21,034 nucleotides of DNA, from contig CABQJX010000037.1 of assembly GCA_902464595.1 (NCBI GenBank), positions 1-21,034 of the forward strand, read 5' to 3'. The translations under genes and the position numbers were made by a program. The notes under the pieces are model-generated. The model saw only the letters and a list, made by a program, of their open reading frames with translations. It was not told the origin of the DNA and made no database searches. Below, piece by piece: positions 8,604-16,454 of the stretch. The stretch comes from an uncultured Lachnoclostridium sp. (GTDB taxonomy: Bacteria > Bacillota > Clostridia > Lachnospirales > Lachnospiraceae). The stretch's first letter is position 1, and each line of letters starts with the position of its first letter.

Positions 8604-9095
8604 ATGAAGCTATATGTGACAGCTGACAGCCGCTGGGCCATCGGAAAAGATGGAAAGCCTCTTGTATCCATCCCGGCAGACCGCCAGCTCTTTTTGAAGG
8701 AGACAGAAAGAAAGGTAGTGGTCATGGGGCGCAGGACCTTGGAAGGGCTTCCGGGAGGGCAGCCCTTTGGAGGGCGGGTCAATGTAGTCCTGACCCATGA
8801 CCCCAATTATAGGAAAAAGGGAGCGATAGTCTGCAGCTCCCTGGAAGCTGCCCTGGAGATCCTGAAGGACTATGATGAGGAGGATATTTTTGTCATTGGA
8901 GGAAAGAGCATTTACGACCAGTTTCTTCCCTACTGTGATGCGGCTCATGTTACCAGCATCGACTATGTTTATGACGCTGACACTCATTTTCCAGACCTGG
9001 ATCAGGCAGAGGATTGGTATCTGGCAAAAGAAGGGGAGGAGCAGACTTATTTTGATCTCTGCTATACCTTTCGGGAATTTCGGCGAAAAGTGTGA
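8604..9095 (+). CDS. Dihydrofolate reductase paralogue, second tandem copy
   Basis: This 163-residue protein aligns with the preceding DHFR without gaps over at least the first 120 residues; I count 31 identities in the first 60. It keeps WAIGKDG, Asp26 in SIPAD, MGRRT (41-45), Arg58 in GRVNVVLT and a GG pair at 99-100. The nucleotide-binding loop reads GGKSIY instead of GGGAVY, and the residue five before Asp26 is Val. All expected catalytic positions are therefore present, and it is probably an active reductase, though a different substrate preference or inhibitor tolerance is possible. The C-terminal EEQTYFDLCYTF stretch resembles Lachnospiraceae DHFRs as I remember them. Its start is four bases after the upstream stop, implying coupled translation. 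I give no symbol because folA fits either copy. Confidence 0.92.
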   Translation: MKLYVTADSRWAIGKDGKPLVSIPADRQLFLKETERKVVVMGRRTLEGLPGGQPFGGRVNVVLTHDPNYRKKGAIVCSSLEAALEILKDYDEEDIFVIGGKSIYDQFLPYCDAAHVTSIDYVYDADTHFPDLDQAEDWYLAKEGEEQTYFDLCYTFREFRRKV

Positions 9096-9112
9096 AAATC
9101 TTTGAAAAGTGG

Positions 9113-9141
9113 TTGTAACCTGCTGGATAAAATGATAAGAT
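9113..9141 (+). promoter_or_regulatory. Predicted promoter of the aldose epimerase gene
   Basis: TTGTAA at 9113-9118 and TAAGAT at 9136-9141 are separated by 17 bases, with an extended TG at 9133-9134. Each hexamer matches the sigma-A consensus at four of six positions. A start near 9148 leaves a leader of about 70 bases. It lies 18 bases after the second DHFR stop codon, so the epimerase probably has its own transcript. No terminator hairpin was seen between the two genes. Confidence 0.6.
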
Positions 9142-9217
9142 AAAAGGTGTGTGAAAGATTTGTCATTTATTGTATTTGGGATATGCCTTTGAAGGTCTGG
9201 AGAATGGGAGGCACAAT

Positions 9218-10120
9218 ATGAAGCAGGACGGATCCTTATTTACCTTGGAAAATGAAGAGCTTCGGATCGAAGTAGCCCACCATGGAGCGGAGCTTACCAG
9301 GATCTTCGACAAAAGGACAGGACGGGATGTGCTCTGGGAAGCTGACCCGGCCGTATGGGGCCGCCATGCCCCTGTATTGTTCCCGTTTGTTGGAAAATGC
9401 TATGAGGGTTCCTATATTCATTGTGGAAAGACGTACCCCATGACTTCCCATGGCTTTGCAAGGGATATGGAGTTTGATCCCCTTCTCTGTGATATGGATG
9501 AATGTTGGTTCCGTCTGGAAGACAGCACGGCTACCTATCAGGTATATCCATTCCATTTTCAGGCAGAGATCGGACACAGATTATCGGGAAGAACCATTGA
9601 AGTGATGTGGCGTGTAAAAAATAAGGGTCAGGACGATTTGCTGTTTATGATGGGCGGTCATCCAGCCTTTCGTACGCCTCCGGGAAAAAGCATCTATGAT
9701 TTTTCCTTTGAGTTCAGGGGAAAGAAGGGTGAGGCCTTAGAAACCCTTCATTATCTGGCCCCGGATGAAAATGGTTATGAGAAGGAATGTCTTCAGGGAT
9801 ATTTAGAACTGGCAAATGGCAGAACATCCCTCACAAAGGGATTCTTTGACACAGCCCTTACTTATATGTTTGACGGTGCACAGGTGGCTCAGGCTCGTCT
9901 TTTCGCAGGCGGGAAGCCTTATGTTACCGTAGAATGTGAAGAATTTCCTTATTTTGGGGTATGGACCGTTGAGTCTACCCATCCCTTTGTATGCCTGGAG
10001 CCATGGTATGGGATCTGTGCCTCGGAAGGCTATGGAGGGGAGCTAAAGGACAGGCCGGGGATCGTAACCCTGCCTGAAGGGGAAACCTGGCAAAAGAGTT
10101 ATAGGATCCGGGTGGAGTAA
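9218..10120 (+). CDS. LacX-type aldose 1-epimerase family protein
   Basis: The protein belongs to the galactose-mutarotase-like fold and probably interconverts alpha and beta anomers of a hexose or a related sugar. In the 300-residue product the expected catalytic set is visible: His78 in SHGFARD, His148 in GGHPAFR and Glu261 in CLEPWYG. The LFPFVGK and YPMTSHGFARD segments are typical of the LacX branch, while the classical GalM family is longer (about 340 residues). ATG 9218 has GGGAGG six to seven bases upstream, which favours it over the TTG at 9170 that extends the frame. It sits between the folate genes and nfnAB without an obvious pathway link, and its physiological sugar cannot be told from sequence. 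Confidence 0.88.
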   Translation: MKQDGSLFTLENEELRIEVAHHGAELTRIFDKRTGRDVLWEADPAVWGRHAPVLFPFVGKCYEGSYIHCGKTYPMTSHGFARDMEFDPLLCDMDECWFRLEDSTATYQVYPFHFQAEIGHRLSGRTIEVMWRVKNKGQDDLLFMMGGHPAFRTPPGKSIYDFSFEFRGKKGEALETLHYLAPDENGYEKECLQGYLELANGRTSLTKGFFDTALTYMFDGAQVAQARLFAGGKPYVTVECEEFPYFGVWTVESTHPFVCLEPWYGICASEGYGGELKDRPGIVTLPEGETWQKSYRIRVE

Positions 10121-10142
10121 AATGATGGTCACGTCTGTGCAG

Positions 10143-10172
10143 TTACAGCAACAAGAGACGCGAGTATATAAA
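10143..10172 (+). promoter_or_regulatory. Weak candidate promoter ahead of nfnA
   Basis: TTACAG at 10143-10148 and TATATA at 10165-10170 are separated by 16 bases (TATAAA at 10167 gives 18). Transcription from it would begin at about the ribosome binding site (AGGAGG, 10176-10181), leaving almost no leader. This makes the assignment doubtful; the nfn operon may instead be read through from the epimerase promoter. Confidence 0.25.
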
Positions 10173-10186
10173 ATAGGAGGAAAACC

Positions 10187-11077
10187 ATGTACAAGATTGT
10201 AAAATCAGAATGTCTGGCAGATCAGATCTATCTGATGGACGTGGAAGCGCCACGTGTAGCCAGGGCCTGTCAGCCAGGCGAATTTGTAATTGTCAAGATG
10301 GATGAGGTAGGAGAGAGGATCCCATTAACCATCTGTGACTACGACAGGGAGAAGGGGCTGGTAACGATCGTATTCCAGATCGTAGGTGCTTCTACCCAGC
10401 GTATGGCTGAGTTAAAGGCAGGAGATTTCTTTGAGGATGTTGTAGGGCCTCTGGGACAGTCTTCTGAGTTTGTAAAGGAAGATTTAGAGGAAGTAAAGAA
10501 GAGACGTTATCTCTTTGTAGCCGGCGGTGTAGGATCCGCACCCGTTTATCCTCAGGTAAAATGGATGAAAGAGCATGGCATTGACGTAGATGTAATCGAG
10601 GGTGCAAAGACAAAAGATCTTCTGATCCTGGAGGATGAGATGCGCGCAGTGGCAGGCAACCTGTATGTTACTACTGATGACGGTTCCTATGTCCGCAAAG
10701 GCCTGGTAACAGATGTGATCAAGGATCTGGTAGAGAAGGAAGGCAAAAAATACGATGTCTGCGTTGCTATCGGACCTATGATTATGATGAAATTTGTCTG
10801 CAAGCTGACAAAGGAATTGGGGATCCCGACCATTGTCAGCCTGAACCCTATCATGGTAGACGGAACCGGAATGTGCGGCGCCTGCCGTGTGACTGTAGGC
10901 GACGAAGTGAAGTTTGCATGTGTAGACGGACCTGAGTTTGACGGCCATCTGGTAGATTTTGACCAGGCTATGAAGCGTCAGCAGATGTATAAGACAGAGG
11001 AAGGCAGAGCCATTTTAAGACTGCGTGAGGGTGCGACCCATCACGGCGGATGCGGACACTGCGGAGGTGACAAATAA
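10187..11077 (+). CDS. nfnA: NADH-dependent reduced ferredoxin:NADP+ oxidoreductase, small subunit (NfnA)
   Basis: NfnA is the small, NAD-binding subunit of NfnAB, the cytoplasmic flavin-bifurcating complex that couples NADH and reduced ferredoxin oxidation to NADPH formation. The 296-residue protein is a ferredoxin-reductase-fold (PyrK-like) subunit. RIPLTICDYD (44-53) is the FAD-binding site and VAGGVGSAPVYP (111-122) binds nucleotide. The [2Fe-2S] ligands of this family fit Asp225, Cys230, Cys233 and Cys245. The product ends in a His/Gly tail with Cys289 and Cys292 (CGHC). ATG 10187 follows AGGAGG by five bases. Its TAA overlaps the ATG of nfnB by one base, and that neighbour decides the assignment over a stand-alone sulfide dehydrogenase or PyrK. 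Arg and Gly codons differ from the flanking genes, with more CGT/CGC and GGC, which suggests high expression. Confidence 0.93.
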   Translation: MYKIVKSECLADQIYLMDVEAPRVARACQPGEFVIVKMDEVGERIPLTICDYDREKGLVTIVFQIVGASTQRMAELKAGDFFEDVVGPLGQSSEFVKEDLEEVKKRRYLFVAGGVGSAPVYPQVKWMKEHGIDVDVIEGAKTKDLLILEDEMRAVAGNLYVTTDDGSYVRKGLVTDVIKDLVEKEGKKYDVCVAIGPMIMMKFVCKLTKELGIPTIVSLNPIMVDGTGMCGACRVTVGDEVKFACVDGPEFDGHLVDFDQAMKRQQMYKTEEGRAILRLREGATHHGGCGHCGGDK

Positions 11078-12465
11078 TGGACGTATTAAAGAAAGTACCA
11101 GTAAGAGAGCAGGAGCCAAAGGTCAGAGCAACCAATTTTGAAGAAGTTTGTATGGGATATAATCAGGAAGAAGCCCAGGCAGAAGCTTCCCGCTGCATCA
11201 ACTGTAAGAATGCAAAATGTATCCAGGGATGTCCTGTATCCATTAATATTCCAAAGTTTATTTCTGAGGTAAAGGACGGCAAGTTTGAGGAGGCAGCTAA
11301 GACCATCGCTGAGTCCAGCGCCCTTCCAGCTGTGTGCGGACGTGTCTGCCCACAGGAGAGCCAGTGTGAGGGAAAATGTATCCGCGGCATCAAGGGAGAG
11401 GCAATCTCCATTGGTAAGCTGGAGCGCTTTGTGGCAGACTGGTCCAGAGAACACGGCATTGTTCCAGAAAAGCCTGAGAAGACCAACGGCATGAAGGTTG
11501 CTGTTATCGGATCTGGCCCTGCAGGACTGACCTGTGCCGGAGACCTTGCAAAGCTGGGATACGAGGTTACTATTTTCGAGGCCCTTCATGAGCCAGGCGG
11601 CGTGCTTACATACGGAATCCCTGAGTTCCGTCTTCCTAAGCAGGCAGTGGTTCAGCCTGAGATCGACAATGTGAGAAAGCTGGGCGTAAAGATCGAGACA
11701 AACGTAATCATTGGCAAGTCTGTAACCATCGACGAGCTGATGGACGAGGAAGGCTTCAAGGCTGTATTTATCGGTTCCGGAGCAGGACTTCCTAAGTTTA
11801 TGGGAATCCCTGGAGAGAGTGCAAACGGCGTATTCTCTGCAAACGAGTATCTGACCAGAAGCAACCTGATGAAGGCATTCCGGGATGATTACGATACACC
11901 GATCTACTTAGGCAAGAAGGTTGCCGTTGTAGGCGGCGGAAACGTGGCAATGGATGCTGCAAGAACCGCTCTGCGTCTGGGCGCTGAGGTTCACATCGTA
12001 TACAGAAGAAGCGAGTCTGAGCTTCCTGCCCGTGTGGAGGAAGTACATCACGCAAAGGAAGAAGGCGTGATCTTTGATCTTCTGACCAATCCGGTAGAGA
12101 TCCTGTCCGACGAGAACGGCTGGGTAAAGGGTATGGTTGTGCGCAAGATGGAATTAGGAGAGCCGGATGCTTCCGGACGCCGCAGACCCGTTGAGGTTGA
12201 GGGATCTGATTACACCATCGACGTGGATGCAGTGATCATGTCTCTGGGAACCTCTCCAAACCCATTGATCTCCTCTACCACAGAGGGCCTTGAGACCAAC
12301 AAGTGGAAATGTATCGTTGCTGACGAGAACAACGGAAAGACTACAAAGGAAGGCGTGTACGCAGGCGGAGATGCCGTAACAGGCGCTGCAACCGTTATCC
12401 TTGCAATGGAGGCTGGCCGTGCAGGAGCAAGAGGTATCCATGAGTACCTTCAGGGAAATAAATAA
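11077..12465 (+). CDS. nfnB: NADH-dependent reduced ferredoxin:NADP+ oxidoreductase, large subunit (NfnB)
   Basis: NfnB carries the bifurcating FAD, two [4Fe-4S] clusters and the NADP(H) site of the Nfn complex. In the 462-residue product, Cys40, Cys43, Cys48 and Cys52 form the first cluster motif, ending in GCPVSINIPKF. Cys87, Cys91, Cys97 and Cys101 lie in the second cluster region. The FAD motif GSGPAG is at 145-150, followed by EPGGVLTYGIPEFRLPK, and the NADP fold VVGGGNVAMDAARTA starts near 284. Databases often call this length class 'glutamate synthase, homotetrameric (GltA)', because it resembles the GltD small subunit; direct coupling to nfnA makes the Nfn role much more likely. Translation starts at the TAATG overlap. 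A strong terminator stands 33 bases after the stop. Confidence 0.94.
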   Translation: MDVLKKVPVREQEPKVRATNFEEVCMGYNQEEAQAEASRCINCKNAKCIQGCPVSINIPKFISEVKDGKFEEAAKTIAESSALPAVCGRVCPQESQCEGKCIRGIKGEAISIGKLERFVADWSREHGIVPEKPEKTNGMKVAVIGSGPAGLTCAGDLAKLGYEVTIFEALHEPGGVLTYGIPEFRLPKQAVVQPEIDNVRKLGVKIETNVIIGKSVTIDELMDEEGFKAVFIGSGAGLPKFMGIPGESANGVFSANEYLTRSNLMKAFRDDYDTPIYLGKKVAVVGGGNVAMDAARTALRLGAEVHIVYRRSESELPARVEEVHHAKEEGVIFDLLTNPVEILSDENGWVKGMVVRKMELGEPDASGRRRPVEVEGSDYTIDVDAVIMSLGTSPNPLISSTTEGLETNKWKCIVADENNGKTTKEGVYAGGDAVTGAATVILAMEAGRAGARGIHEYLQGNK

Positions 12466-12497
12466 AATCTTCAGCAGGAACAAGTAAGAAAAGAAAT

Positions 12498-12543
12498 AAA
12501 AAATCTGTCCCTTGGATCATAAATCGATAGGGGCAGATTTTTT
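12498..12543. terminator. Bidirectional terminator between nfnB and the GGDEF gene
   Basis: AAAAAATCTGTCCC (12498-12511) pairs with GGGGCAGATTTTTT (12530-12543) over 14 positions, with one G-T wobble and an 18-base loop. A/T runs flank the stem on both strands, so it can serve both nfnB and the convergent minus-strand gene. An outer pair, ACAAGTA (12480-12486) with TACTTGT (12545-12551), may extend the stem across a bulge. Confidence 0.9.
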
Positions 12544-12560
12544 GTACTTGTTTTTGCGGT

Positions 12561-14494
12561 TTATTTGTTTTTAGGATCTGCTTTTATGGTTTCGTGGATG
12601 AGATGTTTGCTGGTGGGTGCTGGGGTGCTTTGCTGGGGATCATAGATCGCATAATTGCCCCGTCCATTGTACTTAACCTGATAAAGCATCTGATCTGCCT
12701 GTTCATAAAGCTTCTCAAAGGTACTGTCTTGCTGGACTAAAGCGATGCCGATGGAAGAACTGACGCAGACGAGTTTTCCATTTTTCTCGTAAGTTCTTTC
12801 AAGGGCCTGGTTGAGGCGCTTGGCAATCTGATGGATCATCCGAATATCCGGGGCATTCTGGATGAACAGGACAAATTCATCCCCACCAAGCCTGCCAGCC
12901 AGGTCATTTTTACGGATCAGGGAGCGCAGCAGGAGGGCTGTATCGTGAAGGACCTGATCACCTGTGATATGGCCGAGGGTATCGTTTACCAGCTTAAAAT
13001 AGTCCAAATCCATCAGGAATAGGGCATTTACACGATCCTTAGGGGCAGGGGCTTTGAGAATCGAATCCACTGCTTTTTTGAAGGCTTCCCGATTGCACAG
13101 TCCTGTGAGAAAATCTAGTTTGGATTTTAAGCTGATCTCCTCCAGATCTTCCTCCTTTTGGTTCAGCTCATTATAATTTTCCAAAAATCCGATCAGGTTG
13201 TCCCCATTGACTTTCTGATAATGGATCCGATACCATCCCCATTGGCCGTTAAAATTTAGCTGGAGTACGACCGGCTCACTGGATTTCCCTTCCATCATAT
13301 TTTCAAAAAGGGTTTTATAAGCGTCAAAATCATCTTCCCTGACCAGATTTTCCTGCCTCATATGCTGGGGAGTGAGAAAATCAAGGGATTGATACTGGTC
13401 ATTTCCCTCTGCACTTTTATAGATGATAAAACGTCTGGCTTTCAGATCGATTTCAAAGGGGAGATCCTTGGTCTGTCCAAGAACCATCTGAAACAGCATG
13501 TTTTTGACTTCCAGCTCTTGGTTTTTTTGCGTATGATCAGCAGAAGCTTATGAGCCATAAAAAAGATCATGGCAAAAATAAAGAAAACGCAGAGGGTAAA
13601 GCATAGGAGCATGGTCATAGTAATGGTACGGATCTCTGAGGTATAGCTGCTGATCTCCTCCTGGGCCAGCACAGAAAAGACGTACCAATTGTTGATCCCT
13701 AAGGGCTCATAAGTGACATAACGTCCCATATCCATATAGGAAAACCAAAAGCTTCCAGATTGGTGGTTTTTGACATTTTCCCGTATGGACTGTATCGAAG
13801 TCCCATTGGGAAAGTTATAACGATGGAGCTCGTCCCACAGATTAAGGTTGTTAGAAAATGCGTGCTTATTGTTGGAACGGCTGATATACTGTCCCTGATC
13901 GTCAATGATCTGAAAATAGCGCAGGGATTCGTCATTGAGTTCTACTGCTTCGGAAAAAAGGGAAACAGGATACTGTCCGCATAAAGCGCCTGCCACCCTT
14001 CCGGCACTGCGGAAGGGGACAGCGATGAGGATCTCATTGGAGGTCTTTGTTCCGTCAATAAGAACATTGGATATATAATAATCCTGGGTTTCAATTTTAC
14101 GGAAGGAGTCCCACCCGGTTTCATTTTTGAAGGTTCCGCTGGTGAGGGTAATATTTCCCGACAGGTCAATGAGGCCCAAGGTGGTAAAGGCAGTTTCGGC
14201 CTCCATAGACTGCAGGATCTCCATTGTATCCTTGGCATCTGTGATTTCGGAAGAATGGAAAACCTCCTCAATCATCTGCAGCTGGCTGATACAGTGATAG
14301 AGTTCTCCATGGATGGAATTGGTCACATAGTTGGAGACTTCATTGATCTGCTTGAGATCTTTTTCAAGTATTTTATTGTAAAGATTATCCTGATACCAGA
14401 TAAAACCGCGGATCATGATGATAAAGGATGCCAGAATGGCTGAAAAAGCAAAAAAATAGGAAACGTTTCGTTCTCCTTTTTTTAATTTTGCCAT
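12561..14494 (-). pseudogene. Membrane-anchored diguanylate cyclase (dCache-like sensor + GGDEF), split by a frameshift
   Basis: Two overlapping minus-strand frames, 14494-13442 and one closing at 12561, together make one protein of about 644 residues. The N-terminal part has a membrane helix (about 11-31), an extracytoplasmic dCache-like sensor (about 40-290) and a second helix (about 301-323). After the frame break come a PAS-like segment and a GGDEF domain. The active site GGDEF is intact at 12873-12887, and an RxxD inhibitory site (RKND) stands five residues before it. The intact enzyme would make cyclic di-GMP from two GTP in response to an external signal. The break is in seven A (minus strand, 13528-13522); reading resumes in the -1 frame as NQELEVKNMLFQM. 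Without it the N-terminal product ends 26 codons later. ATG 14494 lies 13-14 bases from AAGGAGGA, a long spacing. It may be a true mutation, a sequencing error or slippage. Confidence 0.85.
13522..13528 (-). other. A7 homopolymer at the cyclase frameshift
   Basis: On the coding (minus) strand, CGC is followed by seven A and then CCAAGAG. The upstream frame reads Arg-Lys-Lys-Thr, while the GGDEF frame needs Lys-Asn-Gln-Glu. Eight A, or a -1 slip of the ribosome, would join them. A classical tandem slippery heptamer is not fully met, because the base before the first AAA codon is C. Confidence 0.85.
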
Positions 14495-14540
14495 GGTAAA
14501 CCGGTTGTCCTCCTTAGATGATAATTATAATGTCAACCCT

Positions 14541-14549
14541 ATCATATCA
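14541..14549 (-). promoter_or_regulatory. Candidate extended -10 promoter of the GGDEF gene
   Basis: On the minus strand, 14549 to 14541 reads TGATATGAT, an extended -10 with five of six matches to TATAAT. No good -35 hexamer was found. It lies 47 bases upstream of the start codon and just upstream of the AAGGAGGA ribosome binding site (14515-14508). Confidence 0.45.
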
Positions 14550-14697
14550 GAAAATCGGGAAAAAACTACCCCCACAGAGGATTTTTTGTAACCCTTTTCC
14601 AGCAGAGTTAGGATAAAAACCGCAGCAATCCGGCCATGTACTCTCTTTTTATCTGTAAGCATGGAGGGATCGCCGGGGCAAACCTTGCCAAAAATCC

Positions 14698-14726
14698 TTG
14701 ACCCTGGAGCATATGTTTTCTATACT
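14698..14726 (+). promoter_or_regulatory. Strong sigma-A-type promoter of the DUF4317-dehydrogenase-MATE operon
   Basis: TTGACC (14698-14703) and TATACT (14721-14726) are separated by exactly 17 bases, with five of six consensus matches each. It is the best -35/-10 promoter I saw in the window. The predicted start near 14733 lies downstream of an ATG at 14661 that opens the same frame, so the protein cannot begin there on this transcript. Confidence 0.75.
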
Positions 14727-14771
14727 TATGATAAGTGGCAGAAAATGGGAAAAGATTCAGGAGGAAAAGGA

Positions 14772-15395
14772 ATGATCAAGCGGGAAGATATGCTGGAGCT
14801 GACCAGGAGGATGACGCCTGCCAGATCGTCTGTAGGAAGGATCGCAGGAGCCTATTTTGATGGTGACGGCTATGTGGAGGGGAGCTTTAACACGAATTTT
14901 TTAAAGCTGTCCCAGTCAGAACGGACCAAAAATCTGGCTATGGCTAAAAGCATTATTTTTTCAAAGACAAATGAGCAGTTAAAAGACCAGAAGATTCCAG
15001 CCCAAGCCAGAAGGCCGGGAGGGATCTGGCAGCTGTTAAATGCCATCAAGGAATCAGAGATGAAGGACGATGGGTATTTGGATCTGTTTTATGAGGTTTT
15101 GGGAGAAACCTTTCATCCCGGCTACCCATATGCCTGTTTTCTGTTTCATGGGCGTTATGATGTTCCTGTTAAGGGAACAGACCGGGAATGGCTGGAGGGA
15201 TCGGAGGAGGTATATGAATATCTGATCTGCGGAGTCAGCCCTCTTGCAGGGGAATATGAACCTGGCCCGCCGGAATTTGGATTTTTGTATCCGGCATTCA
15301 GGGACCGCAGTACAGACTGGGATGTGTTCAATCTATTTGAGGCAAGGCCAGAGCGGCCACACCGGGAATTGACTGATTGGCTGATGAAGGGGTGA
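14772..15395 (+). CDS. Short DUF4317 family protein
   Basis: The 207-residue product resembles DUF4317, an uncharacterised family common in gut Firmicutes. Its start (MIKREDMLELTRRMTPARSSVGRI) and the segments FLFHGRYDVP, SEEVYEYLICGVSPL and FGFLYPAFRDRSTD match the family pattern as I remember it. Family members usually run to nearly 400 residues, so this one seems to lack the C-terminal part and stops about 32 residues after the FLYPAF motif. There is no signal peptide or membrane helix, and it is probably cytoplasmic. ATG 14772 follows AGGAGG at good spacing and lies 39 bases after the predicted transcription start. A dehydrogenase gene follows after four bases. Its function is unknown. 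Confidence 0.78.
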   Translation: MIKREDMLELTRRMTPARSSVGRIAGAYFDGDGYVEGSFNTNFLKLSQSERTKNLAMAKSIIFSKTNEQLKDQKIPAQARRPGGIWQLLNAIKESEMKDDGYLDLFYEVLGETFHPGYPYACFLFHGRYDVPVKGTDREWLEGSEEVYEYLICGVSPLAGEYEPGPPEFGFLYPAFRDRSTDWDVFNLFEARPERPHRELTDWLMKG

Positions 15396-15399
15396 AAAA

Positions 15400-16440
15400 A
15401 TGAAGGCAGTGGTGTACAAGAGAAAAGGAATGGTAGTTTTAGAGGAAAGGCCTGTGCCTGTGATACAGGAGCCGGGGGATGTGATCCTGAAAGTGACTCT
15501 GACGACCATATGTTCCAGCGATATCCACATTAAACACGGGGCAGTGCCGAGAGCTGTGGAGGACACGATTTTAGGCCATGAATTTGTGGGGGTAGTGGAG
15601 GAAATCGGGCCGGAAGTAAAAAAATTCAAAAAGGGAGACCGGGTGGCGGTGAACGTGGAGACCTTCTGCGGAGACTGTTATTTTTGCCGGAGGGGTTATG
15701 TGAACAACTGTACCCACAAGGACGGGGGCTGGGCTTTGGGCTGCCGCATTGACGGGGGGCAGGCAGAATATGTGAGAATCCCATTTGGGGATAATGGGCT
15801 TACGAAGATACCAGATGGTGTGACAGATGAGGAAGCCCTTTTTACAGGTGATCTGCTGTCGACGGGATATTGGGGCGCTTCATTGGCTCAGATCCGCCCA
15901 GCAGATACGGTGGCAGTGATCGGGGCCGGTCCCGCTGGGCTGTGCACCATGATGTGTGCTGCCCTTTACGGCCCAAGCCAGGTGATCGCCATTGACACTT
16001 GCGAGGACCGGCTTCTCTTAGCGAAGAAACAGGGATTAGCAAGCTGCACGGTCAACCCTGGGAAAGAGGATCCGGAGGAAGTGGTGAAAGGATTTACAGA
16101 GGGGAGGGGAGCAGATGCTGTGATCGAGGCGGCAGGAGGAAAGGACACCTTTCAGATGGCATGGAAGCTTGCCCGTCCCAATGGGATAGTATGTGTGGAG
16201 GCCATGTATGAGGAGCCTCAGATCCTTCCCCTTCCGGATATGTATGGAAAAAATCTGATTTTTAAGACAGGGGGAGTGGATGCTTCCAACTGCGGTGAGA
16301 TTATGAAGCTGATCCAGGCGGGGAAGCTTTCCGCCTCCTGCCTGATCACCCATCGGACCAATTTTGATGGGATCATGGAAGCATATGATGTATTTGAAAA
16401 TAAAAAGGATCATGTGATAAAATATGCCATTCGGCCATAA
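15400..16440 (+). CDS. Zinc-dependent medium-chain alcohol dehydrogenase (formaldehyde/threonine-dehydrogenase-like)
   Basis: This 346-residue protein is a classical medium-chain dehydrogenase that would oxidise an alcohol or reduce an aldehyde or ketone in the cytoplasm. Catalytic zinc ligands fit Cys38 (TICSSD) and His60-Glu61 (GHEF). The structural zinc lobe has Cys90, Cys93, Cys96 and Cys104. The Rossmann motif is GAGPAG (175-180), and Asp199 at the end of the second strand favours NAD over NADP. The LGCRIDGGQAEYVRIPF segment and the C-terminal LITHR pattern resemble the formaldehyde-dehydrogenase-like branch. The substrate cannot be fixed from sequence. Its ATG is four bases after the DUF4317 stop, and the MATE gene follows within 15 bases, so the three are probably one operon. 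Confidence 0.92.
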   Translation: MKAVVYKRKGMVVLEERPVPVIQEPGDVILKVTLTTICSSDIHIKHGAVPRAVEDTILGHEFVGVVEEIGPEVKKFKKGDRVAVNVETFCGDCYFCRRGYVNNCTHKDGGWALGCRIDGGQAEYVRIPFGDNGLTKIPDGVTDEEALFTGDLLSTGYWGASLAQIRPADTVAVIGAGPAGLCTMMCAALYGPSQVIAIDTCEDRLLLAKKQGLASCTVNPGKEDPEEVVKGFTEGRGADAVIEAAGGKDTFQMAWKLARPNGIVCVEAMYEEPQILPLPDMYGKNLIFKTGGVDASNCGEIMKLIQAGKLSASCLITHRTNFDGIMEAYDVFENKKDHVIKYAIRP

Positions 16441-16454
16441 GGGGGTTGGTCATA

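Noticed and set aside
11077..12465. Annotation of nfnB as glutamate synthase (GltA)
   Set aside because: Length and clusters fit both, but the one-base overlap with nfnA and lack of a large glutamate synthase subunit favour Nfn.
14676..14715. GGGGCAAACC stretch resembling the 5' core of a class I cyclic di-GMP riboswitch, beside the GGDEF gene
   Set aside because: The second core (GGGACGCAAAGC type) and the closing stems are missing, and the stretch overlaps the -35 region of a strong promoter.
14661..14771. Longer DUF4317 reading frame starting at ATG 14661
   Set aside because: It would start upstream of the predicted promoter, has no good ribosome binding site, and the extra 37 residues do not resemble the family; ATG 14772 has AGGAGG.
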